Positions 28,016-38,041 of a stretch of DNA of 64,000 nucleotides are shown one piece after another. Made by a program: the position numbers and the translations under genes. Location of the stretch: assembly GCF_000829415.1 (NCBI RefSeq), contig NZ_AP014637.1:3055001-3119000 (forward strand), in the 5' to 3' direction. Position 1 is the stretch's first letter, and each line of letters starts with the position of its first letter. A model generated the notes under the pieces. It saw only the letters and a list, made by a program, of their open reading frames with translations. It was not told where the DNA came from and did no database searches. Source of the stretch: Pseudomonas sp. StFLB209. Lineage in GTDB: Bacteria > Pseudomonadota > Gammaproteobacteria > Pseudomonadales > Pseudomonadaceae.

Positions 28016-31000
28016 CCGAAGATCAATTGGAACAGGAAACACTCGGCTGGCTGGCAGAGGTGGGCTACCGCCATGTGTACGGCCCGACTATCGCCTATGA
28101 CGGTGAGACCCCGGAGCGTGACAACTACCGCCAGGTGCTCCTGATTGAGCGCTTGCGCAGCGCGATTGCCAAGCTCAACCCCACGGTGCCGCTGGCCGCA
28201 CGGGAGGATGCCCTCAAGCAGGTGCAGGAGCTGGGCCTACCGGTTCAGCTGTCGGCCAACCGCTTGTTCCACCGCCTGTTGGTCAGTGGCGTGCCGGTGC
28301 AGTATCAGAAAGACGGTGAAACCCGTGGCGACTTCGTGCGCCTGATCGACTGGGTCGAGGTGAAGGCCAACGATTGGCTGGCCGTCAACCAGTTTAGCAT
28401 CCAGGGGGCGAAACATACCCGGCGTCCGGACATCATCCTGTTCGTCAACGGCCTGCCATTGGTGCTGCTGGAACTTAAGAATCCGGCGGATGTGAAGGCC
28501 GACCTGGGCAAAGCCTTCGATCAGATCCAGACCTACAAAGAGCAGATCCCGGATCTGTTCCAGTACAACGAAATCCTAGTGATTTCTGACGGTAGCGAAG
28601 CGCGGATGGGCTCGCTGTCCGCCAATGTCGAGCGTTTCATGAACTGGCGCACCATTGACGGTCAGGCTCTTGATCCGTTGGGTCAGTTCAACGAACTGGA
28701 GACCCTGGTGCGCGGTGCCTTGGCCCCGCCGATGCTGCTTGATTACCTGCGCTACTTCGTGCTGTTCGAGGATGACGGCCGGCTGGTGAAGAAGATTGCC
28801 GGCTACCACCAGTTCCATGCGGTGCGCGCCGCCATTGGGCAGGTGGTCAGTGCCTCGCGCCCCGGCGGCAGCCACAAGGGCGGGGTGGTCTGGCACACCC
28901 AGGGTTCAGGCAAGAGCATCACCATGACCTGCTTCGCCGCCCGGGTGATGCAGGAAGCAGCAATGGAAAACCCAACCATCGTGGTGATTACCGACCGCAA
29001 CGACCTGGACGGCCAGTTGTTCGGAGTGTTCTCGCTGTCTCAGGATCTACTGCGCGAACAGCCCGTCCAAGTGGAGTCACGCGGTGACTTGCGCCGCAAA
29101 CTGAACAATCGGCCGAGCGGCGGCATTGTCTTCGCCACCATCCAGAAATTCATGCCAGGTGCGGATGAAGACACCTTCCCGGTGCTGTCCGATCGCCCGA
29201 ATATCGTGGTCATTGCCGACGAAGCACATCGCACCCAGTACGGATTTGGCGCCGAGCTGAAAACCTCGGAGGTACTGCAGGCCGCCGAAAGTCGAACCCG
29301 TTACCAGGTGGGCTATGCCCAGCACCTGCGCGATGCGCTGCCGAACGCCACTTTCGTGGCCTTTACTGGCACTCCGGTATCCAGCGAAGACCGTGACACC
29401 CGCTCGGTTTTCGGTGAATACATACACGTCTACGACATGCAGCAGGCCACTGAAGACGGTGCGACCGTTGCCATCTATTACGAGTCGCGTCTGGCCAAGC
29501 TGTCTTTGAAAGAGAGTGAGCTGCCAGCGATTGACGAGCAGGTCGATGAACTGGCCGAAGATGAGGAGGACGAACAGCAGGCCAGGCTGAGAAGCCGTTG
29601 GGCCGCGCTGGAGCGAGTGGTTGGTGCAGAACCACGTGTACATAGCGTGGCCGCTGACCTAGTCAAGCATTTCGAGGAACGTAACCATGGCATGGTGAGT
29701 GTGGGGCAGATGCCCGGCAAAGCAATGGTGGTTGCCATGAGCCGCGATATCTGTGTGCACCTGTACAATGAGATTGTCGCCTTGCGGCCGGAGTGGCACG
29801 ACGAAGATCCTGAGAAAGGTGCGATCAAAATCATTATGACTGGCAGCGCCTCGGATAAGGCTTTGCTACGGCCGCACATCTATTCCGGCCAAGTCAAAAA
29901 GCGCTTGGAAAAACGCTTCAAGGACCCACTCGACCCGCTCAAGTTGGTGATCGTTCGTGACATGTGGCTGACCGGCTTCGATGCGCCGTGCGTTCACACC
30001 CTTTACGTGGACAAACCGATGAAGGGTCACAACCTGATGCAGGCTATAGCCCGGGTAAACCGGGTATTCAAGGACAAGCAGGGCGGCTTGGTGGTGGATT
30101 ACATCGGCATCGCCAATGAACTGAAAGCTGCACTCAAGGAGTACACCGGTAGCAAGGGTAAGGGCCGACCTACCGTGGATGCCCATGAGGCCTACTCGGT
30201 GCTGGAAGAAAAGATGGACGTCCTGCGTAGCCTGCTGCATGGCTTCGACTACAGCGAGTTCCTCACCGGCGGGCACAAGCTGCTGGCTGGCGCCGCTAAC
30301 CATGTGTTGGGCCTAGAAGATGGCAAGAAGCGTTTTGCCGACAACGCACTGGCCATGAGCAAGGCTTTTACCCTGTGCTGCACACTGGATGAAGCTAAGG
30401 CCGTCCGCGAGGAAGTGGCGTTCTTCCAGGCAATCAAGGTGATCCTGATCAAGCGTGAAGTCAGTCAGCAGAAAAAGACTGACGAAGAACGTGAGTTGGC
30501 CATCCGCCAGATCATCGGCAATGCAGTGGTCTCCGGTGAGGTGGTGGACATCTTTGACGCTGTAGGCTTGGACAAGCCTAATATCGGCCTGCTCGATGAT
30601 GCGTTTCTCGCCGAGGTGCGCAACCTGCCGGAGAAGAACCTTGCGGTTGAGCTATTGGAGCGCTTGCTCGAAGATGAGATCAAAAGCCGTTACAGCACCA
30701 ATCTGGCGCAGGAGAAGAAATTCTCTGAGTTACTGGCCAATGTGATCAAGCGCTACCAGAACCGCTCAATCGAAACCGCTCAGGTCATTGAAGAATTAAT
30801 CGAAATGGCCAAGAAGTTCGCCGCCGCTAGTCAGCGTGGCGATGCCTTGGGACTCAACGATGACGAACTGGCGTTCTACGATGCCTTGGCCAACAATGAG
30901 GCCTCTGTACGCGAGCTGGGTGATGACATCCTAGCCAAAATTGCCCACGAGCTGACCGCCAGCCTGCGGGCAAACGTCAGCGTTGATTGGAGCAGCCGCG

Positions 31001-31134
31001 AAAGCGTTCGGGCCAAACTACGCATTTTGGTGCGGCGGATCCTGCGTAAGTACAAATATCCGCCTGATCAGGCGGAGGAGGCTACGCAACTGATCTTGAA
31101 TCAAGCTGAAACGCTTTGTGAGACATGGTTGTAG
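28012..31134 (+). CDS. hsdR: Type I restriction enzyme motor/nuclease subunit HsdR
   Basis: 1040 residues. The N-terminal PD-(D/E)XK nuclease contains [20 protein letters not shown] (Asp and E-x-K). The SF2 motor follows: Walker [17 protein letters not shown]-type box [12 protein letters not shown], motif [12 protein letters not shown] and motif [16 protein letters not shown]-terminal helical domain binds HsdMS. The DNA is pulled and cut by this subunit when the site is unmethylated. It is intact and last in the operon. The whole set hsdM-hsdS-HrgA-like-small ORF-hsdR looks functional. Confidence 0.95.
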   Translation: MTEDQLEQETLGWLAEVGYRHVYGPTIAYDGETPERDNYRQVLLIERLRSAIAKLNPTVPLAAREDALKQVQELGLPVQLSANRLFHRLLVSGVPVQYQKDGETRGDFVRLIDWVEVKANDWLAVNQFSIQGAKHTRRPDIILFVNGLPLVLLELKNPADVKADLGKAFDQIQTYKEQIPDLFQYNEILVISDGSEARMGSLSANVERFMNWRTIDGQALDPLGQFNELETLVRGALAPPMLLDYLRYFVLFEDDGRLVKKIAGYHQFHAVRAAIGQVVSASRPGGSHKGGVVWHTQGSGKSITMTCFAARVMQEAAMENPTIVVITDRNDLDGQLFGVFSLSQDLLREQPVQVESRGDLRRKLNNRPSGGIVFATIQKFMPGADEDTFPVLSDRPNIVVIADEAHRTQYGFGAELKTSEVLQAAESRTRYQVGYAQHLRDALPNATFVAFTGTPVSSEDRDTRSVFGEYIHVYDMQQATEDGATVAIYYESRLAKLSLKESELPAIDEQVDELAEDEEDEQQARLRSRWAALERVVGAEPRVHSVAADLVKHFEERNHGMVSVGQMPGKAMVVAMSRDICVHLYNEIVALRPEWHDEDPEKGAIKIIMTGSASDKALLRPHIYSGQVKKRLEKRFKDPLDPLKLVIVRDMWLTGFDAPCVHTLYVDKPMKGHNLMQAIARVNRVFKDKQGGLVVDYIGIANELKAALKEYTGSKGKGRPTVDAHEAYSVLEEKMDVLRSLLHGFDYSEFLTGGHKLLAGAANHVLGLEDGKKRFADNALAMSKAFTLCCTLDEAKAVREEVAFFQAIKVILIKREVSQQKKTDEERELAIRQIIGNAVVSGEVVDIFDAVGLDKPNIGLLDDAFLAEVRNLPEKNLAVELLERLLEDEIKSRYSTNLAQEKKFSELLANVIKRYQNRSIETAQVIEELIEMAKKFAAASQRGDALGLNDDELAFYDALANNEASVRELGDDILAKIAHELTASLRANVSVDWSSRESVRAKLRILVRRILRKYKYPPDQAEEATQLILNQAETLCETWL

Positions 31135-31575
31135 TTGGGGGGCCACCAATGCCATGCGATCACCTTATTGCCCATTCTCTGATTCTCGCCCCACGTCATC
31201 CCGCCAAGAATGCTGAGTGTTATCAGGGATCAAGGCCCCTGCGACCTGTGGGGTTGTCCTCTAACGCGGGACTGGCGGCTCCTTACGACCAGGAGCAAGG
31301 GCATCTCATGATCTGGCCTCTGAACACCGTTACCGGTGGACGGGTGGAGGCAGCACTGGCTGACGAGACCAGCGCCTGAAGATCCTGAGCCATGTGCAAG
31401 CAGCAATGCGATGACCGGGGCATGCCTGACTGTCAGTCAGGTGCAGTCCATTCCTTGCTCTGCGGCACCATCATCTACATGGCTGTTGCTGGTGACATCG
31501 GCGTTTGTCACGCCGATTGTCACGAGGGAGAATGCCGCAAAGCCTTGTGCGATCAGGGCTGCAGCAGTGGTAGAA

Positions 31576-31609
31576 GTGCCCGTCTCTTTCCACTGAAAGA
31601 GACGGGCAC
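31576..31609. repeat. Perfect 15-bp inverted repeat
   Basis: GTGCCCGTCTCTTTC and GAAAGAGACGGGCAC pair exactly around a CACT loop. There is no T-run after it, so it is not a standard terminator. Confidence 0.6.
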
Positions 31610-31967
31610 AGGTTGGCGCAATCTTCGGCCAAGCGGATAGGTTGCTGCAGGGCAGCGAGGTACGGAGTATCTGGCGCACGAGCGCTAGATGTGTAAGAGC
31701 ATCCATCACATGGGTAGTGACCGGGCGAGCTGCCGGATGCGAATCGCCCTTGGGGAGAACCACCGCGAGAGCGGCATGACCTTGAAGGTTCGGGTCACCT
31801 GGGGGGCTGTCATCGACAGCCTTCGCACGGCCAGTTCTACGCCTGTGGATAAACCCGGTCAAGGGCCGAAACTCAGCGCTCTTGGGGATGTGAAAAGCGG
31901 TTATCCATTGGTGGAGTTCCGTGGTCAATCCCGGACAACGTCGTGTCTTTTAGCTCTTTAAAGTGAG

Positions 31968-32010
31968 GTCCATCCAAACAGGGCGGCTTTGCAGCCCTGT
32001 TTGGATGGAC
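31968..32010. repeat. Perfect 17-bp inverted repeat
   Basis: GTCCATCCAAACAGGGC and GCCCTGTTTGGATGGAC pair exactly around a 9-base loop. The position downstream of hsdR and the integrase would suit a transcription end, but the usual T tract is missing. Confidence 0.6.
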
Positions 32011-32191
32011 CCGTGCTGACAAGCGGAAAAACGAGGCTGCTTTCCCTGAATCTTGAGCGCTCAGTTGCTGTCGCCGCCGTTATTGCGCCTGTACAGCGCT
32101 AGCGGATCGGCACCACGTTCTTGTCTCTGACTTGGCCATATGCTGAGGCAAGCAGACTACCGGTCGCGGCTTTCTGGATGTACTCACTCCA

Positions 32192-33355
32192 CTAAGCCAT
32201 CATCGGACGCCTGCGTTCGATGTAGTCGGCGCGATTGTAGGCGCTGCGCACCTCATCCTTGTCGACATGCGCCAGTGCGACCTCAATGAGCTCCGGGTCC
32301 CACCCATGTTCATTCAAGATGGTGCTCGCCATCGAACGCATGCCGTGGCTGACCAACCGATCCTGGAAGCCCATACGTTTTAACGCCATGTTGGCGGTCT
32401 GGCTATTGGCGTGGGTGCGTGGATTTCGGTCGGCCGGGAAGACGTACTCGCGATGACCGCTGTGAGTCTTCAGTGACTCCAGTAGTGCGACGGCGTGATC
32501 ACTCAACGGGATGCTGTGTGGGCGGCGCTTCTTCATCCGCACTGGTGGGATAGTCCAGACACGCCTTTCAAAGTCGATGTCTGCCCAGCGAGTGGTCGCC
32601 GCTTCGGCGGGGCGAGTCATGGTATGCAACTGCCATTCGATCAGGCAGCGGGTGGTGCGTTTGATGCTGGCGTTCGCGATCTCCAGCATGAGCTCGGGGA
32701 GTTCTTCGGGCGGAAGCGCAGCCATGTTCTCTTTCTTGGGCTTCTTGAATACTGCCCTGATGCCGCTGAGCGGGTTGGCGAAGATCAGGCCGGAATTTAC
32801 GCCGTAGGTCATGATCTCGTTTAGCCGCTGGCTAAGACGTTTGACTGTTTCCAAGCTGCCTTTCGCTTCGATTGGACGAAGCAATGCGATCACCATCGGC
32901 GCCGTGATCTTCGCGAGTGGTGTCGTCTTCAAATCGGGGAACACGTGCAGCGTGAGCGACCGCCAGATGTCCTCGGCGTAGGCTGGGGTGACCGAGTCTT
33001 TCTTAAGCTCGAACCAGGCGGTGGCCACGTTCTCGAAGGTGTGTTCCGTTTCTGCGCGCTTGGCCTCATTCAGCGTATCGCGCTGCACCTTCGGATCGAT
33101 GCCTTGGGCGAGCAGTTCGCGTGCTTCGACCGCGATCTTTCGGGCGTTCGCCAGCGAGAGCTCTGGGTAGGTGCCCAAGCCCATGTTGATGCGGTTCTTG
33201 GTCACCGGTTCACGGTAATTGAAATTCCACAGCAGAGAGCCGTTGCTGCGTACACGGAGTTGCAAACCGTCACCGTCCGTGAGGACATAATCCTTGGGCG
33301 CCGGTTTGACTCCCTTGAGCTGTCGATCGGAGAGGCGGAGGTTTTGAGCAGGCAT
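32192..33355 (-). CDS. P4-type tyrosine integrase, C terminus cut by a TAG
   Basis: 387 residues from ATG 33355 (GAGGA seven bases upstream). The N-terminal DUF4102 arm-binding domain (LSDRQLKGVKPAPKDYVLTDGDGLQLRV) is followed by the catalytic domain with Arg in WQLHTMTRPAEAA, VSHGMRSMAS (HxxR), ALAHVDKDEVR (second His) and Tyr in SAYNRADYIE. After MMA the frame hits TAG at 32194-32192, yet protein-like sequence continues in the same frame (WSEYIQKAATGS...VVPIR) to a second TAG at 32099. The family usually has this tail, with MM-x-WW at the break, so a Trp codon has probably become TAG. The catalytic residues are kept. It lies beside ssrA, the usual target of such integrases. Confidence 0.88.
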   Translation of the reverse strand: MPAQNLRLSDRQLKGVKPAPKDYVLTDGDGLQLRVRSNGSLLWNFNYREPVTKNRINMGLGTYPELSLANARKIAVEARELLAQGIDPKVQRDTLNEAKRAETEHTFENVATAWFELKKDSVTPAYAEDIWRSLTLHVFPDLKTTPLAKITAPMVIALLRPIEAKGSLETVKRLSQRLNEIMTYGVNSGLIFANPLSGIRAVFKKPKKENMAALPPEELPELMLEIANASIKRTTRCLIEWQLHTMTRPAEAATTRWADIDFERRVWTIPPVRMKKRRPHSIPLSDHAVALLESLKTHSGHREYVFPADRNPRTHANSQTANMALKRMGFQDRLVSHGMRSMASTILNEHGWDPELIEVALAHVDKDEVRSAYNRADYIERRRPMMA

Positions 33356-33379
33356 GAGATTGTCCTCAGGCACTGATTC

Positions 33380-33428
33380 GGTATTCCAAAGATTAGCACC
33401 GGGTGAGCTGGAATACCGTCTGGAATAC
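33380..33428. promoter_or_regulatory. GGAATACC repeats upstream of the integrase
   Basis: TGGAATACC occurs at 33409 and TGGAATAC(C) again at 33421. An inverted copy (GGTATTCCA) lies at 33380. Repeats like these upstream of an integrase often bind the integrase or an excisionase. A close copy stands at 3389-3427. Confidence 0.5.
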
Positions 33429-33509
33429 CCGAATGGCTGGAACTCAAAAACTCTCAAAAGACCGCAAAAGCGCTGGAGGCCGCGTATTTACTGGATCGCA
33501 GGCACAAAA

Positions 33510-33531
33510 AAAGACGTCCGTGGACGTCTTT
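33510..33531 (-). terminator. Terminator of ssrA
   Basis: AAAGACGTCC and GGACGTCTTT pair around GT. Read on the minus strand, downstream of ssrA, the stem is followed by a run of T, giving a standard rho-independent terminator 12-33 bases after the tmRNA end. Confidence 0.8.
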
Positions 33532-33542
33532 GTTTGATCATT

Positions 33543-33572
33543 TGGTGGAGCCGGGGGGATTTGAACCCCCGT
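33543..33572 (-). other. Probable island attachment site (ssrA 3' end)
   Basis: Integrases of the P4 group commonly insert at the 3' end of ssrA and keep the gene whole. The integrase gene starts 188 bases away. I found no second copy of the ssrA 3' end in the window to serve as the other boundary, so the partner site lies outside or has been lost. Confidence 0.4.
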
Positions 33573-33934
33573 CCGCCAGTACTCCGCTGTCGGTCCTACA
33601 TGCTTAGCCGTGTCTATTAAGTTAACCCTCAGCGACCCGACGGGCAGGGTGCATTGGGCGAGTTGTGTAAGTTTTAGCCACGTCGTCCACAACGTACTAG
33701 GCGGCGATCCTGTTCTGTATGACAATCATTTCGGGTTTACAGGCATCCCCTGATGATTGCTGGAGCCGAAGCTACCAGAAGAGCTAGTCGCGCCGCTTAC
33801 GCAGCGAGAGCGTAGCCCTCGTAGTTTTCGTCATTGGCAACTATAGAAAGTTGCAACAGTGGATTTACGACTTCTGTTACCAAGTCGGCATGCACCTAAA
33901 GTTTCATCACCGGCGTCGAATCCTAATCGGCCCC
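33543..33934 (-). ncRNA. ssrA: Transfer-messenger RNA (tmRNA)
   Basis: On the minus strand the 5' end GGGGCCGATTAGGATTCGAC and the 3' end GGTTCAAATCC...GGCTCCACCA form the tRNA-like part with an encoded CCA. The tag reading frame lies at 33838-33797: GCC AAT GAC GAA AAC TAC GAG GGC TAC GCT CTC GCT GCG TAA, giving ANDENYEGYALAA. It rescues stalled ribosomes with SmpB, whose gene is 10 kb away in this window. Its 3' end adjoins the integrase gene, so ssrA is the likely attachment site of the island. Confidence 0.96.
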
Positions 33935-34017
33935 GTGACTACGTTCAGGTAGTCAGTGGGGCGCAGTGTACGCCTAAAGGCGCTTCACGTCGACCCGCTG
34001 TGCGGGCTACCTGGCAA

Positions 34018-34302
34018 TTATTTGGCGCCCTCGCTGCCGGAGCCGATTTTCTTCAGGTCGGTCATGGCTTTGTCAGTCAGTTCGATGCATTTTTTCTCAT
34101 CGTTCGCGGCCTTGGCGGCCCGAGCATCGGCTTCAGTCTTCTCCAGCGATGCCTTGACTTCAGGGCTCAGGTTGGAGTTGGTAGACACCTGCGCATCCTT
34201 GATGCTTTGCAGGTTCACGTCGCAGAGGTTTTCGGCGGCGAAGACTGGGGAAGCCAACAGTGCAGCGCTGAGGAACAGTCCTGTAAATGCGGTACGTTTC
34301 AT
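34018..34302 (-). CDS. Small exported protein with two cysteines
   Basis: 94 residues from ATG 34302, with AGGAGAGAC upstream. A signal peptide (KRTAFTGLFLSAALLASPVFA) is cleaved before AENLCDVN. The mature part is helical and charged and has two cysteines (NLCDVN, KKCIEL) that may form a disulphide in the periplasm. It is a small periplasmic protein of unknown role that is common in Pseudomonas. It is transcribed in the same direction as ssrA and ends about 80 bases upstream of the tmRNA 5' end. Confidence 0.75.
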   Translation of the reverse strand: MKRTAFTGLFLSAALLASPVFAAENLCDVNLQSIKDAQVSTNSNLSPEVKASLEKTEADARAAKAANDEKKCIELTDKAMTDLKKIGSGSEGAK

Positions 34303-34504
34303 GTGTCTCTCCTTTAGCCTGTGGACTCGGTATGGCCGGGGTCGTGAGGGCCGCTGCCCGAGGTTGCGAAAAGCCATCCTGTAACGGGGGCTTAAAGGAT
34401 TGACTGTGAGGTTTGGCAGGGGTTCTATTTATTTTTCTCGGCGAACAGAAAGTCGAAAACAGGGTGAAATGCACTAAAAAGAGGCGATAGGTCGCTAACC
34501 TCGC

Positions 34505-34538
34505 GGGACATCACGCAAACGTGGTTCAGTGATGTCCC
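34505..34538. terminator. Hairpin between the small exported protein gene and dld
   Basis: GGGACATCAC and GTGATGTCCC pair perfectly around a 14-base loop, 25 bases after the dld stop on the minus strand. There is no strong T tract, so it is a weak or factor-dependent terminator candidate for the lactate operon. Confidence 0.45.
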
Positions 34539-34562
34539 AGCTATTTATTGAGGTCAGCGGAG

Positions 34563-37373
34563 TCATCGCGTCCGTGGCTGTGTCACCCGATCCACCAGGT
34601 AAACTAGGCTGTGATAATCAATCCCTGAGTGATGCGACAGCCCAATCTCACAGGTGCGGCTGGTGGAGATGCCTTCGCTGCAATACTGCACAGCGTTCTT
34701 CAACGGGCGTAGCGAGTGAGCATTGAGTTGCGGATGGGTGAAGCCTTTGTCGCCGGCAAAGCCGCAGCAGTGAATGCCCTCCGGAATCACTACGTTGACG
34801 CTGCACAACCGGGCCAGGTCGATCAGCGCCTGGCTTTCGCCCAGATGCTGGGTGCTGCAGGTGACATGCACTGCCACCGGTTCCTGCTGCGGGGTAAAGG
34901 TCAGTTTGTCCAGCAGGTGGGTACGGATGAAGCGCACCGGGTCATAGAGGTCCAGGCGGCTGTCCTTCAGGCTTTCGATCAGGCGCAGGGTACAGGGGCT
35001 GGTGTCACAGTAGATCGGGTCAAGCCCGCCGCGACTGGTCTTGAGCAGTGTCTTGATCAGCTCATCGCGCTTTTCGTCAGCCTTGGCCGTATAGCCTTTG
35101 GAAGCGAACGGCTGGCCGCAGCACAGGCTGTCTGCATCTTCCGGGAACACCACCTGATAGCCAGCCTTTTCCAGCAGCCTGCGCGTTTTGTCCAGTAGCG
35201 AGGTCTGTTCCCGATCGCTGGCGGCCGGGCCCATTACTCGCGAGACGCATGCGGCCAGGTACACCACTCGCGGCCGTTGATCGTCGATCGGCGGTGTGAA
35301 GCGAATGGCCTGTGCTGGCTGCGGCATGGCGGCTGTCCACTGTGGCACGCGGCCGGCGGAGGCTGTGTGCAGCGCTGCCGAGATTTTTGCCATACGCGGC
35401 GCACCGAGCAGTTTGCGGGCTCCGTCGGCCACTCGTAGGGTAAAGCGTGCGCCCTGCAAGGCGGTCTTGAAGTGCTGCGCTATCCAGTCAGCGGTTTTGT
35501 CATGGCTGGCCTGTTTGGCGCGCAGTTTTTTGACCAGCTCACCGGTATTGATGCCTACCGGGCAGCGCTGGGCGCACAGTCCGGTGGCGGCGCAGGTATC
35601 GATGCCCTGGTACTGGTAACCCTGCTCCAGCGCGCGGGTATCTTCGCCGCGGCGTTTTCTCGCTTGAATGTCACGCCAGATGACGATGCGCTGGCGAGGG
35701 CTGAGGGTCAGTCCTTTGGACGGGCACACCGGTTCGCAGAAGCCGCATTCAATGCACTTATCGACAATTTCGTCGGCTGCCGGCATGGGTTTGAGGTGCT
35801 TGAGGTGAATGTGCGGATCGTTGCTCAGCACCACGTCCGGGTTGAGGATGCCGTTGGGGTCGAGCAGGTGCTTGAGTTGCCACATCAGTTGATAGGCGTC
35901 GCTGCCCCATTCTTTCTCGACGAATGGCGCCATGTTGCGGCCTGTGCCGTGTTCTGCCTTGAGTGAGCCGCCGAACTCGACAGCGACCAGCTCGGCGACG
36001 TCATCCATGAACGCCTGATAGCGTGCGACTTCTTCATGGCTGTTAAAGCCCTGAGTGAAGACAAAGTGCAGATTGCCCTCCAGGGCATGACCAAACAGGA
36101 TGGCCTCATCGTAATGATGCTTTTCAAACAGGGCGATGAGTCGACGTACGCCAGCGGCCAGTTGTTCCACTGGAAAGGTAACGTCCTCGATGATGACCGT
36201 GGTACCGGTCTGGCGCACGGCACCGACAGCAGGGAAGGTGTCTTTGCGAATTGCCCATAGCCGGGCGTTGTCCTGTGGGTCTTCGCTGAAGTCGACTTGT
36301 TGCTCCACTGCAAACGGCGCCAGCGACGCCATGATCTGCGCCAGCTGTTCATGCAGCAGGCTCTGGCTGGCCGCGCGGGCCTCGATCAGCAGGGCGCAGG
36401 CGTTTTCCGACAGCTCGCGCACGAAGGCCGGCATACCCGGTTTGTCCTGGACCGAGCGCATGCTGCGCCGATCGAGCAGTTCCACGGCGGCCACTGGCTG
36501 CTGTTTGAGGACGCTGACGGCGTTGCAGCAGGTCTCCACGTCCGGGAACACGATCAGCGCCGAAGCTTTATTTGGGTGGTCGGGCACGGTGTTATAAGTC
36601 ACCGCACTGATAAAACCCAGAGTGCCTTCGCTACCCACCAAAAGATGGCTGAGGATATCCAGTGGCTCATCGAAATCCACCAAGGCGTTGAGAGACAGCC
36701 CGGTGGTGTTTTTCAGACGGTATTTATGACGGATTCTGGCCGCCAGTTCGCTGTTGTTGCGGGTCTTGCGTGCGAGGCTGGCCAGTTGCTCCAGCAACTG
36801 CGCGTGGCTGTTGCGAAAGGTGGCGACGCTGGCAGGGTCTTCGGTGTCCAGGCGAGTGCCGTCGGCCAGCACCAGGCGGATGCCGGCCAGTGTGTGATAA
36901 GTGTTCTGGGCGGTGCCGCAGCACATGCCGCTGGCGTTATTGGCGACGATACCACCGATCTTGCAGGCATTGATCGACGCCGGGTCCGGGCCGATCTTGC
37001 GGCCAAAGGGGGCCAGCCAGGCATTGGCTTGAGCACCAATCACGCCGGGTTGCAGGCGGATCTGGCTGCCCTGTTGACGAATCTCGCGGCCGTTCCAGTT
37101 ATCGCCCAGCACCAGCAGCACGCAATCGCTGATTGCCTGACCAGACAGACTGGTGCCCGCCGCACGGAAGGTCACCGCAACCTTATGGGCCTGAGCCAGC
37201 TGGAGCAGCGCCACGACTTCGTCTTCGGATTCAACCCGGATCACCAGTTTGGGGATCAACCGATAAAAACTGGCGTCAGTACCGAAAGCCAGGGTCGAGA
37301 GCGGATCATCGAAGCGGCGCTGTTCGGGAATCAACAATTGCGCCTGGCGCAAAAAGTTGGCGGGCAGGGTCAT
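34563..37373 (-). CDS. dld: FAD/Fe-S D-lactate dehydrogenase (Dld-II)
   Basis: 936 residues from ATG 37373, whose ATGA overlaps the lutC stop. The N-terminal FAD-binding PCMH domain has TFRAAGTSLSGQA and GGIVANNASGM. The FAD-linked oxidase C-terminal domain has LVGSEGTLGF. Two 4Fe-4S clusters follow (CIECGFCEPVCPS at about 600 and CAATGLCAQRCPVG). The last part has cysteine-rich CCG domains (DSLCCGQPF, IHCCGFAGDKGF). It oxidises D-lactate to pyruvate and passes electrons to the respiratory chain at the inner face of the membrane. It is last in the lldP-lutABC-dld operon. Confidence 0.92.
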   Translation of the reverse strand: MTLPANFLRQAQLLIPEQRRFDDPLSTLAFGTDASFYRLIPKLVIRVESEDEVVALLQLAQAHKVAVTFRAAGTSLSGQAISDCVLLVLGDNWNGREIRQQGSQIRLQPGVIGAQANAWLAPFGRKIGPDPASINACKIGGIVANNASGMCCGTAQNTYHTLAGIRLVLADGTRLDTEDPASVATFRNSHAQLLEQLASLARKTRNNSELAARIRHKYRLKNTTGLSLNALVDFDEPLDILSHLLVGSEGTLGFISAVTYNTVPDHPNKASALIVFPDVETCCNAVSVLKQQPVAAVELLDRRSMRSVQDKPGMPAFVRELSENACALLIEARAASQSLLHEQLAQIMASLAPFAVEQQVDFSEDPQDNARLWAIRKDTFPAVGAVRQTGTTVIIEDVTFPVEQLAAGVRRLIALFEKHHYDEAILFGHALEGNLHFVFTQGFNSHEEVARYQAFMDDVAELVAVEFGGSLKAEHGTGRNMAPFVEKEWGSDAYQLMWQLKHLLDPNGILNPDVVLSNDPHIHLKHLKPMPAADEIVDKCIECGFCEPVCPSKGLTLSPRQRIVIWRDIQARKRRGEDTRALEQGYQYQGIDTCAATGLCAQRCPVGINTGELVKKLRAKQASHDKTADWIAQHFKTALQGARFTLRVADGARKLLGAPRMAKISAALHTASAGRVPQWTAAMPQPAQAIRFTPPIDDQRPRVVYLAACVSRVMGPAASDREQTSLLDKTRRLLEKAGYQVVFPEDADSLCCGQPFASKGYTAKADEKRDELIKTLLKTSRGGLDPIYCDTSPCTLRLIESLKDSRLDLYDPVRFIRTHLLDKLTFTPQQEPVAVHVTCSTQHLGESQALIDLARLCSVNVVIPEGIHCCGFAGDKGFTHPQLNAHSLRPLKNAVQYCSEGISTSRTCEIGLSHHSGIDYHSLVYLVDRVTQPRTR

Positions 37374-38041
37374 GCGTCCTCCAGGATCAGCACCACCAGG
37401 TCCTTGGGACCATGGGCGCCGTAGGCCAGCACTTGTTCGATATCGGCGGTTTTGGACGGGCCGGAGATCAGCAGCGCATTGGTCGGCATGTCGTTCGCCC
37501 ATTGCTGTTGCTGCTGCGCCTGGTACAGGTTGTCGTGGATCTGACTGGCTTTGAGCAGAGCAAAGTGCACCGGCGGCACCAGGCTCATCAGTCGCGGCTC
37601 TTCGCGGCTAGGCCAAAGGATCAGGCTGCCGGTCGCGGCGATCGCGCCCAGTGTGCCGGTCACGCTGGCGGCCGTATCGTCGAACAGCTCTTTTTTCCAG
37701 GTTTCTATCGGTTTGTCATAGGCCTTGAGCGGCGCCAGGCCGGGCTGTTGCGCCCAGTGTTCGCGAATCCGTTGCCCGTGCAGTGTCCCCGGAGCGATCA
37801 ACAGGTTGGGCAGTTGCCGCTCGCTGACCAGTTGCGCCAGGCGTTGTGGCCAATCGTGCTCGCGGCACAGATGGATTTCGGTATGTACCGCTTCCATCAA
37901 TTGGCGCAGGCGGGCGAGCCGGGTCTGTGCGGTATAGCTCCATGGCCCGGTCACTGTTGCTTCATTGAAATGATCGGCAATCGGTTGAGTGCCTTCCAGG
38001 CTACGCCGCAGCTTGGCGAGAATAGTGTTTCTGGCGTTCAT
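37370..38041 (-). CDS. lutC: L-lactate oxidation protein LutC (LUD domain)
   Basis: 223 residues with a LUD domain (GTLGAIAATGSLILWPS, then RLMSLVPPVHFALL and ALLISGPSKTADIEQVLAYGAHGPKDLVVLI split over the end). This is the LutC/YkgG family, one of three proteins that together oxidise L-lactate in place of the flavin enzyme LldD. Start and stop overlap lutB and dld (ATGA-type), so translation is coupled through the operon. Confidence 0.9.
   Translation of the reverse strand: MNARNTILAKLRRSLEGTQPIADHFNEATVTGPWSYTAQTRLARLRQLMEAVHTEIHLCREHDWPQRLAQLVSERQLPNLLIAPGTLHGQRIREHWAQQPGLAPLKAYDKPIETWKKELFDDTAASVTGTLGAIAATGSLILWPSREEPRLMSLVPPVHFALLKASQIHDNLYQAQQQQQWANDMPTNALLISGPSKTADIEQVLAYGAHGPKDLVVLILEDA

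Larger units (their letters stand above)
31135..32098. other. About 1 kb without a convincing gene
   Basis: Several open frames exist on both strands, but none has protein-like composition, good start signals or recognisable motifs. The stretch holds two long perfect inverted repeats (31576-31609 and 31968-32010). It lies between the hsdR stop and the end of the integrase gene and may be decayed mobile DNA. Confidence 0.6.

Noticed and set aside
31437..31928. A 163-codon minus-strand frame in the gene-poor kilobase
   Set aside because: No ribosome site, no recognisable domain, and it passes through the perfect inverted repeat.
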